Source of the DNA: Cristatella mucedo | Taxonomy: Eukaryota > Bryozoa > Phylactolaemata > Cristatellidae | Reading direction: 5' to 3' | Length of the DNA: 64,000 nt | NCBI GenBank assembly: GCA_009760855.2 | Contig: WPIO01000052.1 | Coordinates: 1,767,501-1,831,500, forward strand | In this document: one piece after another, positions 45,476 through 55,880 of the stretch | How positions within the stretch are numbered: position 1 is the first letter of the stretch | Layout of the letters: the number at the start of each line of letters is the position of its first letter | Position numbers and translations under genes: made by a program | The notes under the pieces: generated by a model | Told to the model about the DNA's origin: nothing | What the model saw: the letters and a program-made list of their open reading frames with translations, nothing else | The model's database searches: none

Positions 45476-45661
45476 CAGTGGCTCTCAACCTTTCAAATTC
45501 CTCGACCCTTTAATATAGTTCCTCATGTTTTGGCGATCCCAACCATAAAATTATTGTGTGCGAAATTTGGAAATGGGTAATTTTCTATGGTCTTAGGCGA
45601 CCTCTGTTAAAGGGTCGTTCGACCCCCAAAGGGGTCTCGACCCACAGGTTGAGAACCGCTG
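45476..45661. mobile_element. SPIN-like hAT MITE
   Basis: It starts CAGTGGCTCTCAACCTTTC and ends (reverse complement) CAGCGGTTCTCAACCTGTGG. The terminal 16 bp match at 14 positions. Internally it has GTTCCTCATGTTTTGGCGAT, CCCAACCATAAAATTATT, TGGTCTTAGGCGACC and GTCGTTCGACCCCCAAAGGG, all characteristic of the SPIN (Space Invader) hAT family as I know it. The flanking 8-mers CCTTAGAG (45468-45475) and CACTAGAG (45662-45669) agree at 6 of 8 positions, fitting an aged hAT target duplication. No transposase is present, so it is non-autonomous. Confidence 0.9.
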
Positions 45662-46889
45662 CACTAGAGGATAATGAACTCGGACAACCAGTTCCTTGAC
45701 ATTTGTGGTGTAATGGCTTACAAAATACCCAGTTGAATTATTCTCACCCCAACCAAGGAATTATTATATCTAAACGTATATACATTATACAACAGCAATA
45801 AATCTAAAATGCAGCTTCACGAAACCATTTTTGTGACGACTTCCGAGGGATATTAATAGATTGAGGTATTTTCCCGGGTCGTTGCTGTCAATTGCCATGC
45901 ATTCCCCAATATGATATGGTAAGTGGTTAATGGGTTAAAACTTATTTGTTCACTTTACGCACGGTGCGCTGTGAAAAGAGAAGAGCATTGGGGCACCGCC
46001 CAGTCAAATTCCAATTGATTGCGCTGGAGTCGTGGCTGGGTATTGCTATACGTTGCTCATAGAGTGAACGCACACAGTGGGTTACAATTATATGGGCACG
46101 TTTCAATACACATTTAAATATTATATGCAATGACAATTGGAGCTTCCGCGGTTTAGCCAACTTCTCTTCGATTTGGGACGAATTACGCTATTGGCCCAGG
46201 CATTGCTGCCGGTTGCTGTGCCTTGCCCGACAAACGCCGTGCAAAGCAGCTTGCCGAAATAAATTGTTACACTTCAAAAAAAGCGAAATTCTATATGCAA
46301 TTAGCATTGGAGCTTCGCACAGCCAATTTTTAATATTTTATTTTCGATAAAAGAAAATAGCGGATCGCGGCTTTTGGCCAAGCCGCTGCTGTTGATTGCC
46401 ATGAATTTCCCGGAAGCTTAAGTGTGCAATGGATTGAAATGATATGGTTTTTCATTAAACACAGTGCGCTGGAATATGCAAGGAAAGTTGGAGCTCCGTC
46501 TAGAATCTTTCAGGCTGTTTGGCGAAGGGTCGCATAGAATTATCGTGTTAGCCCCGTCGATTTCCATGCATCGTCCTACAATTAAGGTATGAAATGGCTT
46601 TTCAAATTTTTGGATTCACTTTTAAAACTGAGAAATTGTATACGCTATGAGAATCACAGCTTCGCCCAGCCAATTTCTTGTCGGTTTTCGGTGGATTATA
46701 GCTGATTTTGGCAATGTTCCGGGCCAGCGATATCAATAGCTATGCGTCGCCCGCGATTGTCCGTGGGCGATTGGTCAAATTTCGCGATGGCACTTTAAGC
46801 ACAGTACGCTGTAATATGGAGCTTCGTCAGCCACTATCTGCCAATTTGCGAGTTATCATAATTAATTCCATCATACCACCCGCTTTTTG

Positions 46890-47305
46890 GAATATAACTG
46901 TTTACCTATACCTCGTACATACCTCAAATCCTTTGGAGACCGTTCATTTAGTTCGTATACTCCCAAAGCCTGGAACTCACTCCCGACTTTCGTCACGACA
47001 TCCCCTGACTTGATGACATTTAAAAAGAAATTACAAGCACACCTATTTATGACAGTATTTATTGGGTCCCTGCGATTTGTCCTTTATGTGCTTAAGCGTG
47101 CTGACTGTGTGCATGCTGCCACCAATCACACTTGCATGCTGACCCTGTGCACGTCATCCTTAACCGTTTTATTCTTTTTTATTGAGTTTGCTACTACTAA
47201 GCATTCGATCGTGTTTCCTTTGCAGCGAATGTAAAGCACCTAGAAAAAGATCAAGTTCTCTGGGGACGCTTTATCGAGTGTGTTATTATTATTATTATTA
47301 TCGTT
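46890..47305 (+). mobile_element. 5'-truncated LINE, post-RT region and tail
   Basis: Plus strand. The frame reads YTPKAWNSLPTFVTTSPDL and FKKKLQAHLF, followed by the CATGCTGCCACCAATCACAC 3' UTR and the AATGTAAAGCACCTAGAAAA tail with ATT units. It is inserted in the inverted satellite arm, in the same absolute orientation as the copy in the forward arm. Confidence 0.9.
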
Positions 47306-48235
47306 GACGTATTTGCCCATGCCATTGACGTCTATTGCCATGCATTGCCCCATATCGAACGCGCACAATGAGTAAACATTATTTGTGCATACTTTAAACA
47401 CAGTAAAAAGTTATATGCAATAAGAATTGGTGCTTCGTGAAGCCAATGTTGGGTCCATTTGCGAATAATTGTGTAATCGGCCATGGCATTGCTGCCGATC
47501 ACCGTGAGTTTCCGACAATTAACTTGCGAAATAGCGTAAGCTTAAATGTTTAACTGTGAGCTGAGCGCAGTGCATTGTTAAATGCAGTGAGAGTTGTAGC
47601 TTTTGAGCCAATTTCTGAGCGAGTTAAAGTGGACTGTAGTGGATTTCGAGGCTTTGGGCCGAGCTATTGTTGTGGATTGCAATGCATCGCCTGAGATTGT
47701 ACCGGTGTAATCGGTTCAAATCATGCAGTTGAATCGCAAACGTGCTTCGCTGTAAAATGTTTTCAAAATTGTAGCGATGAGAAGCTGATTTCTGGGCATT
47801 CTGTAGCGGAATGCCGCACATTGCTGTATCAGCCCGGGCGATTACTGTCGGTTGTCACACATTGCATGTGGATGCCAGGGACAATTATAATAAGATTATG
47901 CGAGTACACTATAAGCAAAGAGTAGAGTAATTTGCAAGCAAAATTAGAGCTTGCTTTGGACGATTTATGATCATTTTGCGGCGGATTGCAGTAGAATGTG
48001 GTTGATTTCGATAGAGTGCCTGACCATTTAAGTCGATTGCAAGGCATTACCTGACAACGTGCACGCGCAACGTCGAGCTATTGTGTGAGTGCACTTCGAA
48101 TGAAGTCTGGTATTATATGCAACGTAAAGTGGAGCTTCTTGTTAAATATTTGAGAATAGTTGGCCGTGAATTAGAGTGGATTTCGGTTTTTGTCCAGGCC
48201 ATTTTGGACGATTCATTACATACCGATATACACAC

Positions 48236-48389
48236 TTACAGGGTTGCCGTGACTTGCCAGAGTGTGCGATTCGTATCTTACCGATATACACACATACAGG
48301 GTTGCCGTGACATACACATAGACACACACATACACATACACACACATGCATACATACACACACATACACGCATACAGGGTTGCCGTGAC

Positions 48390-48424
<35 letters not shown>

Positions 48425-48467
48425 TACATACATACACACACATACACGCATACAGGGTTGCCGTGAC

Positions 48468-48508
<41 letters not shown>

Positions 48509-48680
48509 TACATACATACATAAACACACATACACACATACATACATAAACACACATACACACACATACACGCATACAGGGTTGCCGTGACATGCATATA
48601 CACATGCATACACACACATACAGGGTTGCCGTGACATACACATACACATACACATACACACATACAGGGTTGCCGCGACT
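48236..48680. repeat. Composite repeat: CATACA microsatellite blocks punctuated by ACAGGGTTGCCGTGAC
   Basis: Seven copies of ACAGGGTTGCCGTGAC or near variants (about 48239, 48296, 48375, 48452, 48577, 48620, 48664) separated by ACATAC/ACACATAC runs of different length. The first and last copies are both followed by TTGCCAGAGTGT, so the array expanded between duplicated unique flanks. It sits inside a satellite monomer. Confidence 0.93.
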
Positions 48681-49040
48681 TGCCAGAGTGTTCGGATGCG
48701 CAGCGGCTTGAATTTACGCGGGCGTTCACTTAAAAACAGTGCGTTTTAATATGCAGCAAAAACTTGAGCTCTGCGAAATTTATTTCTAGTCGTTTGATGG
48801 CAGTTTATTCCCGCAGAACGCCCATGCCAATTCTTGTGAAAGTTTGCGATTACACTTTCCACAGAGTGTATTGTGATATGCAATCAAAAAAAAAGCATTT
48901 CGCATATGATTATTTTATCACTTTGTGGTGGAATGTAGTGGATTGCAGTACATTACGGTATTTTTCCGGGAGGCTGCGATCTATTTTAGTTGACTTCGTG
49001 AGAACGCGAGCGCGGAATGGCGGGGAAAATGTGTGAGTAT

Positions 49041-50029
49041 ACTCAAGATACTACTTAGTATACTACGTTTAGAATACTACGTATTCCAAACCAGTTGGAG
49101 CTTATCCCGGCCAATGTGTGGTGGATGGATTTAAGGTGGCTCAAATGAATTGCGGTACAGACATGGGTATGTACAGCCCATTTGCGACGCGCGAGAGCAA
49201 AAAAGTTTACTGATACACACAATTTCGGTCGCAGATGTTGCGTATTTCGGTCGCAGGTGTTGTGCATTTCGGTCGCAGGTAAATTAGACAGCAGACCGAC
49301 GTTTTCAAAGCCCTCGCTCATACGAGATTCTAAGAAGAAGCCTTGATTCTCATTCGAAGATAAGGACTTGTGAGCCTGGACAATGCGTACAGAATAATAC
49401 AGTCAAGGCAAATGGATCTTTTGATAAGAGCACGAACGCATCGTATCCTCACTGCTTAGCCTGCTAAGTACTTCCTGCCCTTCGAACGGCAGCCACTCTT
49501 TTTAATACGGCCGATAGAGACACTGCTAAGGATGCATGCTTCCAAGTGAGCTGGGCTACCGTCCCTAATCGTGGACGGATAAGCCGTTTATATTTCACAG
49601 CTTTGTGTTTTTTCACACGAGAGATTCGGACGAGCTGTATCATGGTGAACACACCTATAGTATATTGACAGTTAAGTTAAACTTCGCAACGCTATGACCA
49701 GCCATATGACCAGCATGCATTTCAAGCAGAGAAGTGACACGTGACACTAGGGGTAATGCCAGAGCTCGGCATCGAATGTCAGTTAAAATGGTTGCAACTG
49801 CTGAGCAGACGTAGTCGTAAGCTAAAATACGCCAAAACTGGAAATCGCAAGTTGCCAGCGGTCTGATCAATCAGGTGAGCAGATTACCAATGAGTAGATG
49901 ACTATGTACTCATGCCGCTGCTGTGGATCGCAGCGACAGTGCTGTGACAGGCGTGCACGACGCGCTACTCCCACGGCTACTCCCACGGCGACACGCATCC
50001 GTACTCGCAATGACAGGCATCACCAGAAC
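49041..50029. other. Stretch without a supported gene
   Basis: A local triplicate of ATTTCGGTCGCAGGTGTTG-type units at 49220-49280. Satellite-like traces (GGAGCTTATCCCGGCCAATG) at the left edge. Nothing else. Confidence 0.45.
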
Positions 50030-50345
50030 GCGCACAGGGAAAAGTGAGTGAATGCTTCAGTAATCACATGCATCTTCTGGCGATAGAGCACATAAATAAC
50101 TGGGTCAAGCAACGAAAGCAACTCTGTTATGATTGCATAATCACTATTCTTCTTTATTCAATCCGCAATAAAGTAAGGAATCAGACTCGCATCACCTCTA
50201 CCTGTAAAATGTGTAGTTAAAACTACTTGAGTGGAGTGACTTCTTCTAAAGTATAAGACGTCAATTGTCATCAGTGCAAGCCACTCATCCTTGAATACGA
50301 AATACTTCGATATGATGATTGAAGTCCGCAACAAGTACACGAGGG
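50030..50345 (-). pseudogene. Possible GPCR TM7 exon or pseudogene
   Basis: Minus strand. After an in-frame TGA near 50158, the frame reads a hydrophobic segment ELLSLLDPVIYVLYRQKMHV. DPVIY fits the N/DPxxY motif at the end of TM7 of class A receptors, and the basic residues after it fit helix 8. The upstream frame (50158-50340) does not contain a convincing TM6. It may be an eroded receptor copy, a terminal exon, or chance. It is not close to the intact receptor at 59-60 kb in sequence. Confidence 0.35.
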
Positions 50346-51027
50346 CACGAGCTCAGCACGAATCTCTCCAATGAATGCCGACTAGAATGGGCTGGGCAAG
50401 AGCCCTCCGAGCTTTACATTTCTGCAACGCAGGACTGCACGAATGCCTGCAAGTGACACAAGCGCTACCAGATAGCTAACGGTATCACTAGCGTTTCACC
50501 CGCTACCTTGAAAGACTTCCTGTCCGGTTACTTAGCCCAGTGGAACCGCCAGCTAAACGGCAGAACTCGTAACAATTGACACGAGTCGATATTTAATCAA
50601 AGCGGATCGAATCAAGTCGATTGCCAGCACGTGAGCCGCCAGCTGTCTTCTGACGAGCGAAGGCCGCCGCCGAGAACTCGCTGAGTTCACAGCGGTCGTT
50701 GACCGTGTGACTGTAGTGTCGTTGAGCTTGTGCACCGCCGCCATTAGTCGCTCGCTCGAAAGCTGTCTCTCAGTCGAGCCAGCGGACGCCGCCGCCGCCA
50801 CCGGTCTCCTTCTTCTTCAACGCTTCTCCTTCGAGCAGGCTCGCGGTCAGCGCCGACTTATCTGCAACAAATGCGAACAGCAAGTGGCTCGTACGGCGAG
50901 CGGCAAAAAAAGACGCACAGCGGTTCTCGCGTCCGTGCTTCCACAGCTGTGCTTCCGCTGCGGTGGAGCCAGAAGAGCCTCGGTGGCTGCCACATCGCTT
51001 GCTGCGGGCGATACAACAAAAGCCTGC
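50346..51027. other. GC-rich spacer without a supported gene
   Basis: Nothing recognisable. Confidence 0.4.
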
Positions 51028-51115
51028 GGTAGAACTCGAACCCACGACCCCTGCGAGGCAGCGAAGTGCGAGCACCTTGCACCGGGACTAAGAACCTGGG
51101 CTGAAGAGTAGCACC
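51028..51115 (-). mobile_element. tRNA-derived SINE (family 2-like head), minus strand
   Basis: Minus strand: TTCTTAGTCCCGGTGCAAGG (A-box region), TGCTCGCACTTCGC, then B box GTGGGTTCGAGTTCTACC. The AAGGTGCTCGC string is shared with other SINE heads in the window. The body is not clear. Confidence 0.7.
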
Positions 51116-51267
51116 GTTTAATTACACTGGGAAACAAAAAGCTGCTGCGCAGTAAGGACGTCCGCTAAAGCTTTTAAATTATTGCTATAACAAATCTCGA
51201 TTAACGATTAATGCTTACTTTGGAAGCTTTTGATGACGGCTACGGGTTCTGGGGTCAGATCACGCAT

Positions 51268-51396
51268 GACGCTCTCGTGATAGAAGGGGCAGTCCAGCGA
51301 CAGACAAGTTTTCTTACAGAATAAACCCTAAGGGATGTCATTCTTTCATTCTGTCATTCGTGACTTCTCTCCCGGGTAACTATTAGGCTCGTCAGA
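51268..51396 (+). repeat. Direct repeat, left copy, flanking a LINE
   Basis: CTCGTGATAGAAGGGGCAGT, CAGCGACAGACAAG, TTTCTTACAGAA, GACTTCTCTCCCGGGTAACT, ATTAGGCTCGT. It matches 52572-52680 in order with about 85% identity by eye. Confidence 0.8.
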
Positions 51397-51398
51397 AC

Positions 51399-52565
51399 AT
51401 GCACAATGTTCAGGGCTTGGTGCTTTGTCCCGTTCTTTTCACGGTTTATACTCTGATTCATGCCGACGTGGTCGCGAGGCACAATCTAGGCTTTCACTTC
51501 TATGCAGGTGACTCTCAGCTGTTCCTTTGCTTTGATCCCTCCGAGCCCTTCAGCACGTCAAATTACCTCAACTCCCTTACTGCATGTATTGATGACATCT
51601 GCACTTCGATAGCAGCAAACTTTCTTCGTTTGAATGATAATAGCACTACCTTACTAATTATGGGCAAACCAAGTGTGATTCAGAAATTTAACGCTCACAG
51701 TCGGCTCTGTCAGCATATCTTCTGTCCAATCTGCACGAAATCCAGGTGTCCCCTTCCAAAGTGACCTTTCTTTAGACGACACATCAGCTCCTCAGTCAAG
51801 TCTGCTTTCAGCTACATAACAATAATACAATTCAGGCTTGTTTAGACAGGGATAACACGTCTAAAAATGGTCCATGCATTTGTGACCTCCCGTCTCGACT
51901 TCTGTAACTCACCGTTTTCTGGTCTATCGGCCTGTGCATTCAGACGCTTACAGATTGTGCAAAACTCTGCAGCTAGGCTTGTCTGTCGTCAGCGTCACAG
52001 TTGCTACATCTTACGACTTCTCACAGACCTGTACTGGCTCTCAGTCAAGCAATGCATCGACTTCAAGGCTCTGTCACTCACTTTTAGTGCTCTTCATTCT
52101 TTGGCTCCAGCCTCCCTATAAGATCAACTCCCCCACCAGGCTAAGCATCGTACCGCCTGCTTTTCGGAATCTAATCGTTTACCTAAATCCATATGAACCT
52201 TAAGTCCTTTGGAAACCGTGCCTTTAGTTTGTATGCTCCAAAGCCTGGAACTCACGTTGACTTTCGTCACGACATCCCCTGAGTTGGCTACATTTAAAAT
52301 AAAATAAAAACGCATTAATTGATCACAGCATTTAGTGACTCCATGCGATTCTTCTCTTATGTGCTTATACGTGCTGACACTGCATGCTGCCACACACCAT
52401 ATTCGCATGTTGACCCTGTGCATGTCACGTCTGACCATGTTATGCTTGTTGTCATTGAGCATGCTATCACTGATCATTCGATAATTCTTTCTTTGAACCA
52501 AATTTGTAGTGCCTAGAAATAGATTGAGTTCTCTGCGGGCACAATATCAAACATATTATTATTCT
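51399..52565 (+). pseudogene. CR1/L2-type LINE remnant from RT palm to 3' tail
   Basis: Plus strand. The frame 51399-51764 reads LVLCPVLFTVYTL, then FHFYAGDSQLFLCFDPSEPF, where FYADDTQ is normal; the first catalytic Asp is Gly. Then AANFLRLNDNSTTLLIMG. After a frame change, 51867-52121 reads HAFVTSRLDFCNSPFSGL, LQIVQNSAARLVCRQR, LYWLSVKQCIDFKALSLTF. 52200-52300 holds the FGNRAFSLYAPKPGTH-type block, and 52505-52565 the tail with ATT units. At least three disruptions. It was once an RT for target-primed transposition. Confidence 0.9.
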
Positions 52566-52571
52566 TATTAA

Positions 52572-52682
52572 TTTTCTCGTGATTGAAGGGACGGTTCAGC
52601 GGCAGACAAGGTTTCTTACAGAAGCAAACGTTAGTTTGTCATTAGACTTCTCGCCAGGGTCACTACTAGGCTCATAAGCCCT
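52572..52682 (+). repeat. Direct repeat, right copy, flanking a LINE
   Basis: CTCGTGATTGAAGGGACGGT, CAGCGGCAGACAAGG, TTTCTTACAGAA, GACTTCTCGCCAGGGTCACT, ACTAGGCTCAT. Partner of 51268-51396. Confidence 0.8.
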
Positions 52683-52899
52683 TAAGCATCCTAGGTCGAA
52701 CACTCGTGATAGACTTGCACCAGTCATAGAAGCAGGCGCTACGAAAGGCCATTGTAATGGTAGTGTGACATCGTCTTACTTGATTCGGCGATACCATGGC
52801 TCCAAGAAACTCAATTTAACTATTATGAAAGCAAACTTGGTCGTGGACGTATAGGCTGCACAGCCTGAGCGTAACAGCCAAGCGATGAATCATAGTCAG

Positions 52900-53060
52900 A
52901 GGACCGGTGCCAGAGGCCGGTCTATAGGTCTTTCGCAAATCGTTTAGATGTACTTGTAATCAGACCAAAATCCCTTGGAGACAGTGCTTTCAGTTCCTGT
53001 ACTTTCAAAGCTTGGAAATCGCTGTCGCCAGACATTAAGCATCCTCCAATGTGACGACGG
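52900..53060 (+). pseudogene. LINE fragment, post-RT block
   Basis: AAATCCCTTGGAGACAGTGC encodes the KSLGDSAFSS start of the conserved C-terminal block, continuing to TTCAAAGCTTGGAAATCGCT. No 3' tail is attached. Confidence 0.75.
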
Positions 53061-53639
53061 TAAAAAAAAAAAGAAACAGCTAAACGCCACCAGTTCGTCC
53101 GTGCGCTCGATCACTCCGTCTGCATGAACCGTTGTTTTCGCTTACAGCGAGCTGAAATTGTGCCCTTCATCACTAACCAATCGCTGGCAATGCTCCTTTT
53201 CCTACACATGGAAAGAGCCTATAAGGATATATTTAGCTCTCGCAGGGCGAATGAACGAATGCTTTATGATTGTCATTAACACGGCAGAGCTAAACATTGT
53301 CCGCAGACTTCAGACTACGAGTTCGTTGCCAGCTGGACCAGCAAAGACAGCGTTCCCTCGGATCAATGAAAATTTGATAACGTGATGCAACGAAGAATAT
53401 TTATAAATTGTGTCAAAGTTTTCTAGCTACGCTTTCATGTTTTCGTCCGAGTGCACGTGTAAGTGCGGCTCGCGTGCGTTTGTATGTACGTGTTTGTGTG
53501 TGTGTACGAGCACGTGTGCGTATGGATGTATGTACTGTGCTTGCATATAACCGCCACAAAGCCATACAAGCTAAGTGCAAGGTAAGCTGAAGAGTTTCTA
53601 ATAGGACGCTTAACGCGTCAATGCTTTCGGAGCCTATAC
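53061..53639. other. Gene-free spacer
   Basis: Short GTGTGTGTAC-rich patch near 53490-53510. Nothing else. Confidence 0.45.
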
Positions 53640-54075
53640 GGTAGCCAAGAGATGCTACGCGACAAAGAAAACAGATTAATGTGGCTGCGCTGGAAGGACA
53701 GTTGAGGAAGTCAATAGCTTATTATTAGAATCTATGAGGGCTGGAAGGAAGTGCAAAATTCGGCAGCAAACGAGAAGATATCCTAGTTGCATACAAGTAG
53801 AATTATGCAAGTGACTTCTACAGACTGGGACCTGAGGAGCTAAAGCTTCTGTTGCCAAGAGTTTTTTAAGAAAAAAGAGAGCTAATTTATTGCACTGACA
53901 AGACTTCGAGGCGTGAGTAATAATAATAATGATAATACGTTTGATAAAGCACCCTCAGATAACTCATTCTCTTTCTAGGCACTTTACCGTTGCTGCGAAG
54001 GATTAAGCTTAAACTGCGGCAGCAGTTCACTTAGGTATGAAGGAGCTACCTCGCTACAAGTATTGTGACTCATAG
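53640..54075 (-). pseudogene. LINE remnant, family B C-terminal region, with a nested tail
   Basis: Minus strand. GACTGGGACCTGAGGAGCTA, AAGCTTCTGTTGCCAA and GAGAGCTAATTTATTGCACT on the plus strand align with 32550-32630 of the other family B copy. CTGCGGCAGCAGTTCACTTA (about 54017) aligns with 32660-32680. The two parts are separated by a separate LINE tail at 53918-54005. Confidence 0.8.
53918..54005 (-). mobile_element. LINE 3' tail nested in a family B LINE
   Basis: Plus-strand order: TAATAATAATAATGATAATA, GTTTGATAAAGCACCCTCAG, ATTCTCTTTCTAGGCACTTT. This is the tail in reverse orientation. Confidence 0.85.
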
Positions 54076-54935
54076 TAAGGAATGATTCGTTTGCTTAGTG
54101 CCTTGAGTGAACTAAATGTCTATCCAGGTACTTCATGACTAACTTTCATAGAATATCAATGCTTCGTGGGTATGCGAAGGAGATTGTGCAGAGATCGTGC
54201 ACTTCGCTTGTGGATGATGCGACCCAAACGAGAAGATTCGATCCAGAAGAGTTCCCCTTCCAGATTATGCCGAGCCGCACCACTAAACGGCCAAGTTGTT
54301 CGCACGAACTGGTGTCACGATTTGCGTCCAGCTCTAGCGGAAATTGAAACACGAATCTCTTCGCGAACTTTCCGAGACAAAAGCGTTAGGTAGTTCTGTA
54401 CTCAGCTTACTACACAAGGTAACTTGTGGCAATACGAGAAGCTTCAACCCCGGCAGCTTGAGATATCCTTGGAGCGGCGGCTGATTGGTAGACGCTTCCG
54501 GTATTGCCTTCGCGTCCAGAGGTGCGCATTCGGAGATCTACTCGCTACACCAAGATATAGTGGTGACGCAAAATCTATTCCTCTCATCAAGGCAACCACT
54601 CACAAGGCCGGGCCAAAGGCAGGCAGCAAGGCTGCATGATACCCACATCCGCCCCAGGACAGGTATGCCAGGTGCTCTGTTGGCTAGGGCATTTACTTCA
54701 TCGTGAATACTGACTTACGTCCACTATCACCTCGAGGGCCTCCGATGCAGCGACATCAGTACAGAGGTAACGTGAGTGCAACTCAGATTTGAAGACTAGT
54801 CTAATAGTAATAGATCATTACTATCGCGCTCTAAGGGTACCAAGTAGCGTGCATGGACCAGCATGCAAGCACATATAATAATGCACCGGTAAGCATGCAA
54901 ACCACACGGGAACAACAAGACCGTTCACTAAGGCT
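54076..54935. other. Gene-free stretch
   Basis: No recognised exon or mobile element. Confidence 0.4.
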
Positions 54936-55340
54936 CAGCGATAGCTGAGCGGAACACAGGCGTGTTTAAACTGAGGCTTTAATGAGGTAACGTCATCGCA
55001 GGTGGTAACAGAAGCCGAAAGCGAGTTCCAGACTTTCGGCACATACGAACTGAGAGCCCGATCAGAAAAACATATGAATAAAGTGCACGGAACACCTAGA
55101 CGATTAGAAGCTGAGTAGTGGTTGTAGCGAGAGCTACCTAGTGGTCATGTTTAGCATTTTCGATGACGGCCAGTTCGCTTTAGCATCCCTTAGGCTCAGA
55201 AACTGGGCCGACATCTTGGACCTAATACCTACAGATCAGGATTTCAGATTTTTAACTTTCTCGGCCATTTCCGATGGCTGCGACGATAAATACGGTAGAT
55301 TGTGGTCAGCGTGGAAGCGTTCAAAGGGTTCTGCTATATT
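54936..55340 (-). pseudogene. LINE remnant, post-RT block (family C)
   Basis: Minus strand around 55060-54980 reads DRALSSYVPKVWNSLSASVT then CDDV. This is the LINE C-terminal block with a different spacing from family A. The stretch from GAGGTAACGTCATCGCAGGT to AGAAGCTGAGTAGTGGTTGT aligns with 63050-63195. Confidence 0.8.
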
Positions 55341-55439
55341 CAAGGAGAACGGCCAATGGAGCCAAGGGCTCTCTACTCTTGTCGTGGAGCTCAGCAAGAG
55401 ACGGGTCGGTCAGACAAGACCTGATAATCACGCGACGCC

Positions 55440-55880
55440 GTCAGGCATGGTCCTGCACTTCCAGACTCGTTCGGACTCCGTCCTGCACTGCTAGACTCAT
55501 TCAGACTCTGTCCTGCACTGCCAGAGGCAGTCCGACTCAGTCCTGCACTGCCAGACTTGGTCAGACTCAGTTCTGCACTGCCAAACGTAGTCATACTCGG
55601 TCCTGCATTGCTAGAGGCAGTCAGACTCCGTCCTGCACTGCTAGATGCGGTCAGACTAGATCCTGCACTGCCAGACTCGGCCCTGCATTGTCTGATGCAG
55701 CCAGACACGGTCCTTCACTTCCAGACGTGGTTAGTTAGACTTGATCCTTCACTGCCAGACGGCAGTCAGACTCGGTCCTGCACTGCCAGACTCGGTCCTG
55801 CATTGCCAGACGTGGTTAGACTCGGTCCTGCACTTCCAGACTTGATCAGATTCGGTCATGCACTGCCAGACTTGGTCCTG
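55440..55880. repeat. 30-bp minisatellite (TCGGTCCTGCACTGCCAGAC type)
   Basis: About 14 degenerate units of mostly 30 bp around TCGGTCCTGCACTGCCAGAC, some shortened to about 20 bp. Since 30 is a multiple of 3, decamer peptide repeats appear on both strands. None is supported as a protein. Confidence 0.93.

Larger units (their letters stand above)
45830..49040 (-). repeat. Degenerate 165-190 bp satellite, inverted arm
   Basis: Same monomer as at 42496-44900 but reverse-complemented. CACAGTGCGCTGTAATATGC and GAATTGGAGCTTCGC blocks occur near 45960, 46455, 46800, 47400, 47565, 48100, 48735 and 48860. GATTGCCATGCATTGCCC-type blocks occur near 45895, 46215, 46400, 46560, 46730, 47330, 47500, 47670, 47850 and 48035. 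A LINE fragment and a composite CATACA repeat are inserted. Confidence 0.75.
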
